36,327 bases of DNA from Campylobacteraceae bacterium (GCA_027079365.1 JALWVW010000352.1:1-36327); one strand, 5' to 3'. Numbered from the stretch's first letter, positions 7,400 to 15,864 are shown. Notes: generated from the letters alone by a model not told the origin. Program-made: numbers and translations.

Positions 7400-7795
7400 A
7401 TGAAAGCGGCTGCGATCGATGTGGGGCTCAAGCGCATAGGTATTGCGATCTGTTTGGATGGCTCTATCGTATTGCCTCAAGAGGCGATCCTGCGCAAGAA
7501 CCGTAATCAGGCAGCGCGGGATGTGCTGGCATTCTTACAGGAGTGGGAGATCGATACTTTGGTGGTAGGCCTGCCCAAAGGTGGTAGCAGTGAGGCAGAG
7601 ATGGAACGCAGAATCAAGCATTTTGTCTCTCTCTTGTCGTTACCAGAGGCGATAGGAGTACAGTATCAAGACGAGCAGGGCAGCAGCATAGAAGCCAAGG
7701 CACAGATGGCAGGTGTGATCAAGCAAAAGCGAGATGGTAGAATTGATTCTATCGCAGCTAAGATTATATTGGAGCGCTGGCTTACTTATGTATAG
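7400..7795 (+). CDS. ruvX: RuvX/YqgF family Holliday junction resolvase (DprB-like)
   Basis: This 131-residue RNase H-fold protein has the standard YqgF motifs: AIDVGLKRIGIAI at 5-17 (first catalytic Asp), LVVGLPKG in the middle (near 54-61), QDEQGSS with the catalytic acidic residues, and a final RIDSIAAKIILERWL carrying the last Asp. The family acts as a putative Holliday junction resolvase or in 16S rRNA 5' processing. The H. pylori homologue DprB resolves junctions in transformation and is encoded next to dprA. The ATG follows the GH3 stop by two bases. The length is typical and all acidic positions appear present. Confidence 0.9.
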   Translation: MKAAAIDVGLKRIGIAICLDGSIVLPQEAILRKNRNQAARDVLAFLQEWEIDTLVVGLPKGGSSEAEMERRIKHFVSLLSLPEAIGVQYQDEQGSSIEAKAQMAGVIKQKRDGRIDSIAAKIILERWLTYV

Positions 7796-7806
7796 GTGAT
7801 ATAGAG

Positions 7807-7812
7807 TATAAT
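7807..7812 (+). promoter_or_regulatory. -10 element of the polysaccharide deacetylase gene
   Basis: TATAAT in GAGTATAATGT lies just after the ruvX stop and predicts a start near 7819, leaving a leader of about 57 nt. The leader contains AGGAGGT at 7859-7865, ten bases before the preferred ATG at 7876. Confidence 0.55.
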
Positions 7813-7875
7813 GTAGCAGATAGAGGTAAGATATCTGGGATGTGGGATACACGGAAACAGGAGGTATCAGCTTAC

Positions 7876-8982
7876 ATGAAACACATACTTTTGCTCTTTC
7901 ATATTGTTTTTTTATCACTCTGTGCTGTGGCTGAGACTCCGCAAACAAATCCCCTCGAACTCTTCAGCAGTAAACAGCCGCACCAAGATGCCATATCTGT
8001 CATGCCAGCAAAGCAGCATACCCAGACAACTGTTGTAGCGCAGGAAAGTTACCGGAATACTTCTGCCAAAGATACCAACATTACAGCAATCAAGCGTACA
8101 CATCCATCTCACAAACCAGATCCGTTAGCTATCTTGAGAGGTGAGCCACAGGGTGACAATAGCTATTCTCAGGAACCTTCTGCGGATGCCAAAGACGCAA
8201 ATGATTCGCTGGGTAGCAAAATATATCACTTCTTTTTTGGCGAAGGAGAAGAAAATGCAACACAGGAGGAGAATATCACGCTTCCAAGCGAGACAAACCA
8301 GACATTTCCCATCATTAAGCTGCAGGGTAAAAAAATTATTTACCTGACATTTGATGACGGCCCTGTCTCAGGTACAGCTAATCTTCTTGATGTCCTGCAG
8401 AAAGCACATGTCAAAGCAACGATGTTTATGGTAGGAAGACAGATAGATGCAGATCCCAAACTATTCCATAGAGCAGAAACCATACCCGATATCTTGGTAG
8501 CAAACCATACCTATACGCATGCCAATGGACACTACAAACAGTTTTATAGCCACAAGCAGACAGTGCTTGATGATATTGCCAAAACGCAAGAGCTGATAGG
8601 GGAACCGCATGATCTCCGTTTGGCTGGAAGAAATGTATGGAGACTACCGGGAGTACAAAAGAATGATAAGGCATTAGGGGAAGAGGAAGTGATGATAGAG
8701 GTGCCGGTCTATGATGCCCTGGAGAAAGAGGGATATCAGATATTTGGTTGGGATATTGAATGGAGATTTGACCATCGTACGCATTTGCCACGCTACGGTG
8801 CAGAAGAGCTGGCCTATAGGGTAGCATTGAGATATACTCATCATACTACCAAAAAAGAGAAGATCATTATGTTGGCACATGACTATATGTTCCGTGACCA
8901 GAATGGGAGCCAAAAGCTAAGCAGGTTTATTACGATCATGAAGCAGAGGGGCTGGAGATTCGAATCTATAGAGACCTATTAA
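7876..8982 (+). CDS. secreted polysaccharide deacetylase (NodB domain)
   Basis: Start 7876 is preferred over the upstream in-frame ATG at 7840 because AGGAGGT lies ten bases before it and the reading then opens with a signal peptide (MKHILLLFHIVFLSLCAVA). The protein is 368 residues. After a Ser/Thr/Asn-rich linker of roughly 120 residues comes a NodB homology domain with all metal and catalytic motifs: TFDDGP at 158-163, HTYTH at 211-215, RLPG in motif 3, GWDIEWRFDH, and LAHD ending near 336. Family members remove acetyl groups from peptidoglycan GlcNAc/MurNAc or from exopolysaccharide. Neighbouring GH3 and NlpC/P60 genes favour a peptidoglycan role. Intact motifs imply an active enzyme. Confidence 0.88.
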   Translation: MKHILLLFHIVFLSLCAVAETPQTNPLELFSSKQPHQDAISVMPAKQHTQTTVVAQESYRNTSAKDTNITAIKRTHPSHKPDPLAILRGEPQGDNSYSQEPSADAKDANDSLGSKIYHFFFGEGEENATQEENITLPSETNQTFPIIKLQGKKIIYLTFDDGPVSGTANLLDVLQKAHVKATMFMVGRQIDADPKLFHRAETIPDILVANHTYTHANGHYKQFYSHKQTVLDDIAKTQELIGEPHDLRLAGRNVWRLPGVQKNDKALGEEEVMIEVPVYDALEKEGYQIFGWDIEWRFDHRTHLPRYGAEELAYRVALRYTHHTTKKEKIIMLAHDYMFRDQNGSQKLSRFITIMKQRGWRFESIETY

Positions 8983-9029
8983 GTTATTGACATATATAAA
9001 GTTCTGCGGCAAGCTAGATTGGTATGGGT

Positions 9030-9893
9030 TTATATGGTAAGGAGAAAGGCATCCGGCAGAATCATTTCCCGAATATCATCCAGGTTTCTGAGTGCCTTTG
9101 ACTTGCTGAAGTATGGCCCTATCAACACTTTTTTGAGGCGGGCTATCTGAATGATCTTGTACTGATATCCGTTACTCTGAATTTGCTGGAGCAATCCCTG
9201 ATTTGGAGTCTGAGTGAAGGAGCCTACCTGAATATAGTGTTTGCCTTGTGAGGACAGGGAATGTGCTGGTGATGTCTGTATGGTCTGCTCCTCCATAGCA
9301 AGAGGGGTAACCACAGTATCAGAAGTTGATTTGGCAAGCTTATAGGGGCGGGACAGGGCCGTAGAGGGAAAGGGTGTAGGTGATACAGGTATGGCCTGAG
9401 GATCACTGGGGAGATAGCGTCTGCAAGTTACTATCCTGGAGCGATAGTAACTGCTGTTGAGGTCACTGATAATGACCCCCTCCTTGCTGCTGCTTGCATG
9501 CTGAAACTTGCCATCTCCCACATAGATACCTACATGTGTGATCTTGTCTGATCGGTGTTTACTGGTGTTAAAAAAAATAAGGTCACCATAAACCAGAGCG
9601 TCTTTTGTGACTTTGGTGCCTACTTTTGCCTGCTCTCTGGCGACACGGGGGATTGTCATGTTCATGCGGCCATAGCTATAGTAGGTCAATCCCGAGCAGT
9701 CGAAAGCCTTGGGCCCCTCTTCTGCCCAGACATATTCTGTACCAAGTTTCTCTTTGAGGGTACGGGAAAGTGCGTCTTTGGAAGGTTTTTTATATTTTAC
9801 TTTGGGTTTATGGACAGTATAGTCATATTTGGGAGCACAGCCACTCAAGGAGAGAAGGATGAACGATAACAAAAGGAGAAAAAATGACTTCAT
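9030..9893 (-). CDS. NlpC/P60 lipoprotein with C-terminal SPOR domain
   Basis: The 287-residue protein begins with a lipoprotein signal whose lipobox LSGC puts the lipidated Cys at residue 19. An NlpC/P60 cysteine peptidase domain follows, with Cys66 (FDCSGLTYYSYG), His120 (THVGIYVG) and a second His at 132 (QHAS). A Ser/Pro/Thr-rich linker (about 160-215) leads to a SPOR domain (about 218-287; YIQVGSFTQTPNQ and VLIGPYFSKSKALRNL). Such enzymes cut peptide stems in peptidoglycan, and SPOR binds denuded glycan at the division site, so this is probably a septal DL-endopeptidase. GGAGGAG before the ATG supports the start. It converges on the deacetylase gene with a 47-bp gap. Confidence 0.9.
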   Translation of the reverse strand: MKSFFLLLLSFILLSLSGCAPKYDYTVHKPKVKYKKPSKDALSRTLKEKLGTEYVWAEEGPKAFDCSGLTYYSYGRMNMTIPRVAREQAKVGTKVTKDALVYGDLIFFNTSKHRSDKITHVGIYVGDGKFQHASSSKEGVIISDLNSSYYRSRIVTCRRYLPSDPQAIPVSPTPFPSTALSRPYKLAKSTSDTVVTPLAMEEQTIQTSPAHSLSSQGKHYIQVGSFTQTPNQGLLQQIQSNGYQYKIIQIARLKKVLIGPYFSKSKALRNLDDIREMILPDAFLLTI

Positions 9894-9915
9894 AAAAACT
9901 CCTCCAAGTAGCTAT

Positions 9916-9935
9916 TTCATATTATATGATATGAA
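9916..9935. repeat. AT-rich 7-6-7 inverted repeat between nlpC-like and DUF302 genes
   Basis: TTCATAT and ATATGAA flank TATATG. The location, 23-42 bp upstream of the NlpC/P60 start, suits an operator, but such AT-rich palindromes also arise by chance. Confidence 0.3.
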
Positions 9936-9994
9936 TCTTTAAAAAGAGTTTAATCATATATACAGTACTACATGCTTACTACACAAACACATGT

Positions 9995-10000
9995 TATGAT
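9995..10000 (+). promoter_or_regulatory. putative -10 element of the DUF302 gene
   Basis: TATGAT (one mismatch to consensus) predicts a start near 10007 and a leader of about 20 nt containing AAAGGA before the ATG at 10027. Confidence 0.4.
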
Positions 10001-10026
10001 GAGGCATATTAACCAAAGGATTTCTC

Positions 10027-10467
10027 ATGAAAAAAATATATATAGCTGTTATGATTTTACTCTCATCGTGGATGCTTTCAGCCAGTGGACTGATCATAAA
10101 GAATGCTGTATCTGGTGTGGACGAGACTGTACAGAAGATTGAAAGCATTATCGCTTCGAAAGAGGGGTTGCAACTTTTTAGTATCATTGACCATAGGGCT
10201 GCTGCCGACAAGGTAGGCATGCAACTGTCTGCAACCAAAGTGGTACTTTTCGGTAATCCAAAAATGGGGACAAAGTTTATGCAGAAAGACCATCTGACGG
10301 CGCTTGATCTTCCTTTGAAGATACTGGTGTATTCACAGAGTGGTACCACAAAGATTGTCTACCGTGATCCCAAAGTATGGAGTAAGGGCTTTGATCTTGA
10401 ACACTTCAAACTTCTTGATAAGATGGGAAAAGCCTTGGACAAGATTACCAGCAAAGCTTCAAAATAG
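10027..10467 (+). CDS. secreted DUF302 domain protein
   Basis: The 146-residue protein has a signal peptide (cleavage near MLSAS, about residue 19) and then a DUF302 fold. The pattern is the family one: a helix of the type VDETVQKIESIIASKEGLQLFSIIDH, then VVLFGNPKMGT and ALDLPLKILVYSQ. DUF302 proteins are widespread in the periplasm of Gram-negative bacteria and their role is unknown. The gene stands alone and converges on queA with a 31-bp gap. AAAGGA precedes the start by a normal distance. Assignment rests on the GNPKMGT and DLPLKILVY signatures. Confidence 0.8.
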   Translation: MKKIYIAVMILLSSWMLSASGLIIKNAVSGVDETVQKIESIIASKEGLQLFSIIDHRAAADKVGMQLSATKVVLFGNPKMGTKFMQKDHLTALDLPLKILVYSQSGTTKIVYRDPKVWSKGFDLEHFKLLDKMGKALDKITSKASK

Positions 10468-10498
10468 CCTGTTTTTCAAACCCAAGATGTGGGTGGTA

Positions 10499-11521
10499 TT
10501 ACACTATCAACATCGCATCTCCATAGGAGAAAAAGCGATACCCCTTTCCGATAGCCTCTCTGTAGAGCTCCAGTGCCTTCTCTCTCCCGATAAAAGCGGA
10601 GGTGAGCATGATGAGGGTACTTTTGGGGAGGTGAAAGTTTGTGAGGAGGTGGGTCACTCTGACTGGGGGATTACTGGGGTTCAGGAAGAGGTCACATTCC
10701 CCGTTGGTTTTGCCAGTTCTGGCGTAGTATTCTACGGTACGGGTAACAGTAGTACCGATAGCAAGAATGGGCTTGGGTGTGTCCAGAAATCTGGCAGACG
10801 CTGCGGGGATATGGAAATACTCCGAATGCATGGGATGATCAAGTATCTGCTTGGACTCTACAGGCTTGAAAGTGCCAGCACCCACATGTAGCGTCAGGGT
10901 GTGGGTCTGGTGGCGCTGCTTCAGCGCCTCAAAAAGCTCTGGAGTGAAGTGCAGAGAGGCGGTAGGTGCTGCTACGGCACCTGCTTCACGGGCAAAGAGG
11001 GTCTGATAGTCTCTCTCGTCCTCTTGGTTGTCCGCTCTGTGAATATAGGGAGGTAGCGGGATATGTCCTATCTCGTCTAGTATCTGCACCAGTGTCTCAA
11101 AGAGAATGGGCTTCTCTTGTTGCTGAAATACCACTGTTCGTGAGCCATCGTCATGCAAGGCGGTGACAGTAGCCGTAAGATTTTGATCAAAATGCAGAAG
11201 AGTGCCGACCTTGACTCTGCCGCGGATCATAACTTGGTAGCTGTTTGTGCCGAGAGGTTTGTTGAGCAGCAGCTCCACCTTTCCGCCACTGACTTTGGTG
11301 CCAAAAAGTCTGGCTTTGATTACTCTGGTGTCGTTGAGAAAAATATCGCAATCTGGAGGAAGAAAATCCAGTAGATACTGAAAAGTCGTATGGGCAACTG
11401 TGTCACTTTTGCGATCATAGACCAGTAGTCTGGCATGGTCTCTGGGATGGATGGGGTGTGAGGCTATGAGATTTTCGGGCAGATGGTAGTCATAGCTTTG
11501 GGTGAGAAGATCAGGTGTCAT
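10499..11521 (-). CDS. queA: S-adenosylmethionine:tRNA ribosyltransferase-isomerase QueA
   Basis: QueA moves the ribosyl part of SAM onto 7-aminomethyl-7-deazaguanine in tRNA, making epoxyqueuosine at position 34. The 340-residue protein shows the whole family pattern: YDYHLPENLIASHP at the N-terminus, LLVYDRKSD, FLNDTRVIKARL, GRVKVGTLL, PPYIHR, YQTLFAREAGAVAAPTASLH and LHVGAGTFKPV, ending in the typical GYRFFSYGDAMLI. It is third in tatB-tatC-queA; its ATG overlaps the tatC stop (ATGA). H. pylori has the same order (HP1060-HP1062). Length and motifs are complete. Confidence 0.97.
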   Translation of the reverse strand: MTPDLLTQSYDYHLPENLIASHPIHPRDHARLLVYDRKSDTVAHTTFQYLLDFLPPDCDIFLNDTRVIKARLFGTKVSGGKVELLLNKPLGTNSYQVMIRGRVKVGTLLHFDQNLTATVTALHDDGSRTVVFQQQEKPILFETLVQILDEIGHIPLPPYIHRADNQEDERDYQTLFAREAGAVAAPTASLHFTPELFEALKQRHQTHTLTLHVGAGTFKPVESKQILDHPMHSEYFHIPAASARFLDTPKPILAIGTTVTRTVEYYARTGKTNGECDLFLNPSNPPVRVTHLLTNFHLPKSTLIMLTSAFIGREKALELYREAIGKGYRFFSYGDAMLIV

Positions 11522-12558
11522 GAGCTAAGATTTTTGAAGTTGGCAGCCTCTTTCCCGCCCGATACCTCGCTCTCTTCTTCCTCCTCTGCTTTGTGAGGAT
11601 TGATCAGTTTCAGCAGTAGAATAGAAGTCCCATAGAGAAGGATCAGTGGTGCCGCCATCAGCATCTGCGTCAGTACATCCGGAGGTGTCAACAGCGCAGC
11701 AAGAACAAAGATGATCACAATAGCGTACTTGAAAAATCCTATCAGCGTACGGTCTGTGACCAATCCAATGATACCTAAAAATGAGGCAACCACAGGCAGC
11801 TCAAATGCCACACCAAATCCCAACAGAATCTTGGTAAAAAATCCAACATAATCTTCAATGTTGATCAGGGGTGTATAGAGAAAAGAGCCAAAGGTGATCA
11901 GAAACTGGAAGCCAAAGGGGGTTACCACATAGTAGGCAAACAGTACGCCGACTAGAAACATACCTGTACCACCAAAGACAAAGGGGAGTACCAGCTTCTT
12001 CTCATTGTCATAGAGTCCCGGAGCGATAAAAAGCCACAGCTGCCAGAGGATCATCGGCAGGGCAAAAATGATTGCTGCAAAGATCGAGACCTTGAGCGCG
12101 ACAAAAAAAGCACCCCCAACTTGATGGGTAGTGATCTTGCCCTCAAAACTCTTGGTAGTGATCCGCTTATCAAGCCGCTTAAGCTCCTGTGTGAGTGCCC
12201 CAATCGCCTGAGAGGCAGAGATGAGGAGGGGGGCCATTTTTGGGTCAGCCTCTTTGGCTGCTTCTTCCAGATTGCGTTGTGCCTCTTGGGAAAGTTCACT
12301 GGGGTCTTTTACTGGTGCCTCTTTGGCCTGCATATGAGTGCTGGCATTCTTTTCGAGTGTGATTTTCCACTCTGTTTTGTTTTGAGATTCAATGATACTG
12401 CCAACCTGTGTCAGGGCATCATTGAGAGGCTTGGTCACCCATGTAAGTATGGTATTGTGAAAGGTAAAAGCAGCAGCGAACATGACGAAAACAGCCAGGA
12501 TAGAGAGGGAGAGTCGCTTACGGAGCTCTGCCAGGTGAGGACGCATACTGTCAAACAT
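11518..12558 (-). CDS. tatC: Sec-independent translocase TatC with large first-loop insertion
   Basis: TatC is the receptor for twin-arginine signal peptides. Conserved features are present: HLAELRKRL at 8-16, the cytoplasmic FIAPGLYDNEKKL at 177-189 (equivalent of the key Glu103 of E. coli at E186), GVAFELPV with a buried Glu253, and LLTPPDVLTQ near 289-298. Six membrane segments are predicted. The length is 346 residues against about 250 usually. The excess is a hydrophilic stretch of roughly 85 residues (about 55-140) between membrane helices 1 and 2, in the first periplasmic loop, plus an acidic C-terminal tail. Start and stop overlap tatB and queA by ATGA. The family is certain; the insertion's role is unknown. 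Confidence 0.95.
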   Translation of the reverse strand: MFDSMRPHLAELRKRLSLSILAVFVMFAAAFTFHNTILTWVTKPLNDALTQVGSIIESQNKTEWKITLEKNASTHMQAKEAPVKDPSELSQEAQRNLEEAAKEADPKMAPLLISASQAIGALTQELKRLDKRITTKSFEGKITTHQVGGAFFVALKVSIFAAIIFALPMILWQLWLFIAPGLYDNEKKLVLPFVFGGTGMFLVGVLFAYYVVTPFGFQFLITFGSFLYTPLINIEDYVGFFTKILLGFGVAFELPVVASFLGIIGLVTDRTLIGFFKYAIVIIFVLAALLTPPDVLTQMLMAAPLILLYGTSILLLKLINPHKAEEEEESEVSGGKEAANFKNLSS

Positions 12559-12983
12559 CAGCTGTTATCCTCAGAGGCATCTTTTTTCTTTTTTTTGGAT
12601 TTGGATTTCTTTTTACCTATTGTATTTTCGGGCTTCTTTTCTATCTCTTCAGGTTGTATCTGGCTGTGCTTGTAGCTTTCATCTACTTTTTTCTCTTCAA
12701 GGTCAGAGAGTGCTTCATTGAGATCGTCGATAGGGTTAGAGAGTGAGTTTTTGAAGCCAGAGATATCGTTGTCGAGTGTTCTTTTGTAAGAGAGTGCTTC
12801 CTCTTTGAGCTCATTGATATGTATCTCCTGCTCAAAGGTAGATTTGGCTTCCGAGACGGTTTTTTTGAAGCTGTTGAAAAATTTGGCGATCTGTACCATG
12901 GCTTCAGGGAGCTTGTCGGGCCCCAAGAAGATGATAGCGATAACAGCGACAAAGAGGATCTCGGTAAAACCCATTCCAAACAT
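12558..12983 (-). CDS. tatB: Sec-independent translocase subunit TatB
   Basis: The protein opens with the TatA/B signature: MFGMGFTEILFVAVIAII as the membrane helix, the LGPDKLPE hinge, then an amphipathic helix with FFNSFKKTVSEAKSTFEQE. The Glu in the membrane helix (TEIL) and the GPDKLPE hinge favour TatB over TatA. A long charged region follows, ending in a Lys-rich tail (KKKSKSKKKKK near 125-135). TatB and TatC form the substrate receptor in the inner membrane. The gene leads tatB-tatC-queA; a -10 TAAAAT at 13010-13015 and AAGG upstream support a short leader. No tatA is present in the window. Confidence 0.93.
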   Translation of the reverse strand: MFGMGFTEILFVAVIAIIFLGPDKLPEAMVQIAKFFNSFKKTVSEAKSTFEQEIHINELKEEALSYKRTLDNDISGFKNSLSNPIDDLNEALSDLEEKKVDESYKHSQIQPEEIEKKPENTIGKKKSKSKKKKKDASEDNS

Positions 12984-13009
12984 GAGGCAGCCTTGTTTTT
13001 AGTTGGTGT

Positions 13010-13015
13010 ATTTTA
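13010..13015 (-). promoter_or_regulatory. -10 element of the tatB-tatC-queA operon
   Basis: TAAAAT on the minus strand lies 26 bp before the tatB ATG, predicting a leader of about 20 nt with AAGG as the ribosome binding core. Confidence 0.45.
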
Positions 13016-13070
13016 TCGAATTATTCTAAAAGGTAGTGTGAAAGGCAAGGATTAGCACTGTCTGGGTACG

Positions 13071-13107
13071 ATGATATCCTTATCGTTAAGTGCGAATAGG
13101 ATATCAT
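13071..13107. repeat. long interrupted inverted repeat upstream of the triple-Cache kinase
   Basis: ATGATATCC (13071-13079) pairs exactly with GGATATCAT (13099-13107). The stem can extend inward (TTATCG with CGAATA, two mismatches) over a 7-nt loop. It ends 18 bp before the kinase start, which lacks an obvious Shine-Dalgarno. It could be an operator or an mRNA hairpin controlling translation. No U-run follows, so it is not a terminator. Confidence 0.5.
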
Positions 13108-13125
13108 GGACTACTAAAGCGATGA

Positions 13126-15864
13126 ATGATGTTTAACTCAAAGATATTCTTGAAAGCAATGCTCATTGTTGCGAGTGTCATTATCACCTATACTATAGCT
13201 ATATCCATGTTTGCAATTCCCAAAATCGGTGAGAGTATTCAGACATTGGAAGAAAAAAATGCAAAAGAGATTTTAAATAAAGTGGTTCTGATCACTGAAA
13301 ATGTCTCCAGCGATCTCAATAGTTTCAAAGAGAGGTCTCTACAGCGGCATAAAAACGAACTGAAAAATCTTACAGATACAGCATGGTCCATCATACAGAT
13401 GAAATACGAACAGTCCAAACCAGAAAATTTACATACTGTATTGAAGAAGCGTGGTGAGATGTTCAAAAAAAACCTTACCAATTTTTATCATAACAACAGA
13501 GGTAAACTGAGTCAGGAAGCACTCAAAAAAGCCATTAAAAACTATACCAAAATCTATAGACATGATAGTTTGGAAACAGGTTATTTCTGGATCAATGACT
13601 TTCATGCAAACATGATCATGCATCCCATACAAACCTATCTGGATGGGAAAAATCTTATGGAATACAAGGATCCAAAAGGTGTCTACCTTTTTAAAGGTTT
13701 TGTAAAAATATGTCAAAAAAAAGGTGCCGGTATCGTAAAGTACCAATGGGAAAATCCGAATTCAAAACGCATTGAGGACAAGATAAGTTATGTCTTTACT
13801 TTTGAACCTTTTCATTGGATATTTGGTACAGGAGAGTACTATAGCGTACTAAAAAACAAATTTCTGAATGAAGTAATTGATCTAGTCAGCAAGCTAAGAT
13901 ACAATAAAAACAACTATTTTTATATTACCAACTATGACAATGTATTGATTTCCCACCCCTATCTGCAAGGACAGGATCTTTCAGAGGTAAAAGACATCAA
14001 AGGTAACTATATCATTCCTCCGCTGATCAAGATCGCACGGGAAAAAGGAGAAGGATTTCACCGTTACTGGTGGAAAAAAAACAGTGAAGACAATACACCC
14101 TATGAAAAACTCACCTATGCAAAAGATTTTCCTGACTGGAAGATGGTGATAGGAACAGGGGTATATATTGATGATATCGAAAAGGAGGTTGCCAAGCGAA
14201 AAAAAGAGTTGATGACACAGCTTCAGGAGATCATCAAGACGACAAAAATCGGAAAAACAGGCTATCTCTATATCTTTGATGCTCAGGGAAATATGCTCAT
14301 ACACCCAAACAGCAATATCAATGGAAAAAACTTCTCAAAACTAAAAAATCCTTCGAAAAACACCTATATCTTTGATGATCTGGTTAAGGCGGAAAAAGGG
14401 TCAAAAGAATTGTTTTACAAATGGGACAAACCTACAGATAAAGGCAACTATATTTACAACAAGGTCTCATGGATAGAGTATCTACCCGAGTTGAAGTGGT
14501 ATATTGTCTCTTCTGCATATGTAGATGAGTTCAAGACCTCCTCTAATGAGGTAAGACATTTCGTTTTGTTGTTAGCACTTATTATTTTTATTGTATCTGC
14601 CCTTTACAGTTTTATATTTTTAAGAAGCCTTCTTAGTCCTATATCAGATCTATCTGCATTGGCATTGAAGATTACGGATGGGGACTATAGCATGAGGAGT
14701 CATCTCAAAAGAGAGGATGAAATAGGTCTTTTATCCAACGAATTCAATAAGATGCTTGAAACCATTGAAGACAATATTGAAAACTTGGATAAAAATGTTC
14801 AAGAGAAGACAAAAGAGCTGGAAGTTGCCAAGAATAAAGCAGAAGAGAGTACCAGGTCAAAATCAGAATTCTTGGCAAATATGTCCCATGAAATAAGAAC
14901 ACCAATGAACGGAATTATCGGAATGTCACATTTGGTTTTACAGACAAAGCTGAATAGTAAACAGAGGGACTACGTTGAGAAAATAGATAGGAGTGCAAAA
15001 TCACTTTTGGGTATCATTAATGATATTCTGGATTTTTCTAAAATAGAAGCAGGAAAACTTACCATAGAAAAGATAGATTTTGATCTCTTTCATCTCTGCG
15101 AAAGTGTCGTGAATCTACTTGAATTTAAAGCGGAAGAGAAGGCATTGCCTGTAGCCATAGTGTATGATAAGAAGCTGGGAAGATATTTTTATGGTGATAG
15201 TTTAAGAATCAGTCAGGTGCTTATCAATCTATTGACCAATGCCATCAAATTTACAGAGGAAGGTGAGGTGAGGCTCATCGTCAAGCCATCAGGGAAAAAT
15301 AGAGTACGCTTTGAGGTTAGGGATACAGGCATCGGACTCACTGCAGCACAGCAGAAAAAGCTTTTTCAGTCATTCTCTCAGGCTGATGGCAGTACCACAC
15401 GCAAATACGGCGGTACAGGACTTGGTCTTATCATTTCCAAGCAACTGGTGACACTCATGAATGGAAAGATATGGATGAAAAGTGTACAGGGTGCAGGCAG
15501 TAGCTTTATTTTTGAGATTGTACTTGCTTCGAGAAAGTCACCTGAGCAGAAGGATAATGAGAGGACGACACTGGTAGAGAGAAAGAGCTCAACTATTTCA
15601 AAGCGTGTCACTACCGGTACTCCGGAGAAAAACAGTAAAGAGAAAGATCTGACAGGTAAAGTGGAGAGTGACAAAGTCTATGGACTTTTTGAACAATTAA
15701 AAGAGGTTCTGGGTACTCAAAAACCAAAGCAGTGTCATGAAGTTATTACGATACTTGAACAGGAGAATTTGTCAGAGGCAGACAGCACATTGGTGGAGAT
15801 GGTCAAAAAACATATACAAAAATACAGATTCAAAGAAGCGCTGAAGCTTCTGGAGGAGAAGTAG
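13126..15864 (+). CDS. membrane sensor histidine kinase with three tandem Cache-like domains
   Basis: Order in the 912-residue protein: membrane helix 1 (about 8-28); a helical segment; three similar Cache modules at about 146-240, 262-350 and 376-468; membrane helix 2 (about 474-500); HAMP; coiled coil; HisKA with FLANMSHEIRTPMNG (phospho-His588); HATPase_c with INLLTNAIKFT, DTGIGL and GGTGLGL; and a C-terminal helical tail of about 65 residues resembling those after receivers in hybrid kinases. Each Cache has the pattern Y-x-x-I...HP...G-x-x-L/F...K-D/N, ending in a GTG-x-Y or SSAY strand. Cache domains bind small ligands such as carboxylates. No receiver is fused; the partner is the receiver-GGDEF gene that starts one base after the stop. 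The Cache part is visibly A-rich. Confidence 0.9.
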   Translation: MMFNSKIFLKAMLIVASVIITYTIAISMFAIPKIGESIQTLEEKNAKEILNKVVLITENVSSDLNSFKERSLQRHKNELKNLTDTAWSIIQMKYEQSKPENLHTVLKKRGEMFKKNLTNFYHNNRGKLSQEALKKAIKNYTKIYRHDSLETGYFWINDFHANMIMHPIQTYLDGKNLMEYKDPKGVYLFKGFVKICQKKGAGIVKYQWENPNSKRIEDKISYVFTFEPFHWIFGTGEYYSVLKNKFLNEVIDLVSKLRYNKNNYFYITNYDNVLISHPYLQGQDLSEVKDIKGNYIIPPLIKIAREKGEGFHRYWWKKNSEDNTPYEKLTYAKDFPDWKMVIGTGVYIDDIEKEVAKRKKELMTQLQEIIKTTKIGKTGYLYIFDAQGNMLIHPNSNINGKNFSKLKNPSKNTYIFDDLVKAEKGSKELFYKWDKPTDKGNYIYNKVSWIEYLPELKWYIVSSAYVDEFKTSSNEVRHFVLLLALIIFIVSALYSFIFLRSLLSPISDLSALALKITDGDYSMRSHLKREDEIGLLSNEFNKMLETIEDNIENLDKNVQEKTKELEVAKNKAEESTRSKSEFLANMSHEIRTPMNGIIGMSHLVLQTKLNSKQRDYVEKIDRSAKSLLGIINDILDFSKIEAGKLTIEKIDFDLFHLCESVVNLLEFKAEEKALPVAIVYDKKLGRYFYGDSLRISQVLINLLTNAIKFTEEGEVRLIVKPSGKNRVRFEVRDTGIGLTAAQQKKLFQSFSQADGSTTRKYGGTGLGLIISKQLVTLMNGKIWMKSVQGAGSSFIFEIVLASRKSPEQKDNERTTLVERKSSTISKRVTTGTPEKNSKEKDLTGKVESDKVYGLFEQLKEVLGTQKPKQCHEVITILEQENLSEADSTLVEMVKKHIQKYRFKEALKLLEEK

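Noticed and set aside
10340..10891. 183-codon plus-strand frame
   Set aside because: It covers the end of the DUF302 gene and the end of queA in the wrong frame or strand; both real genes are intact.
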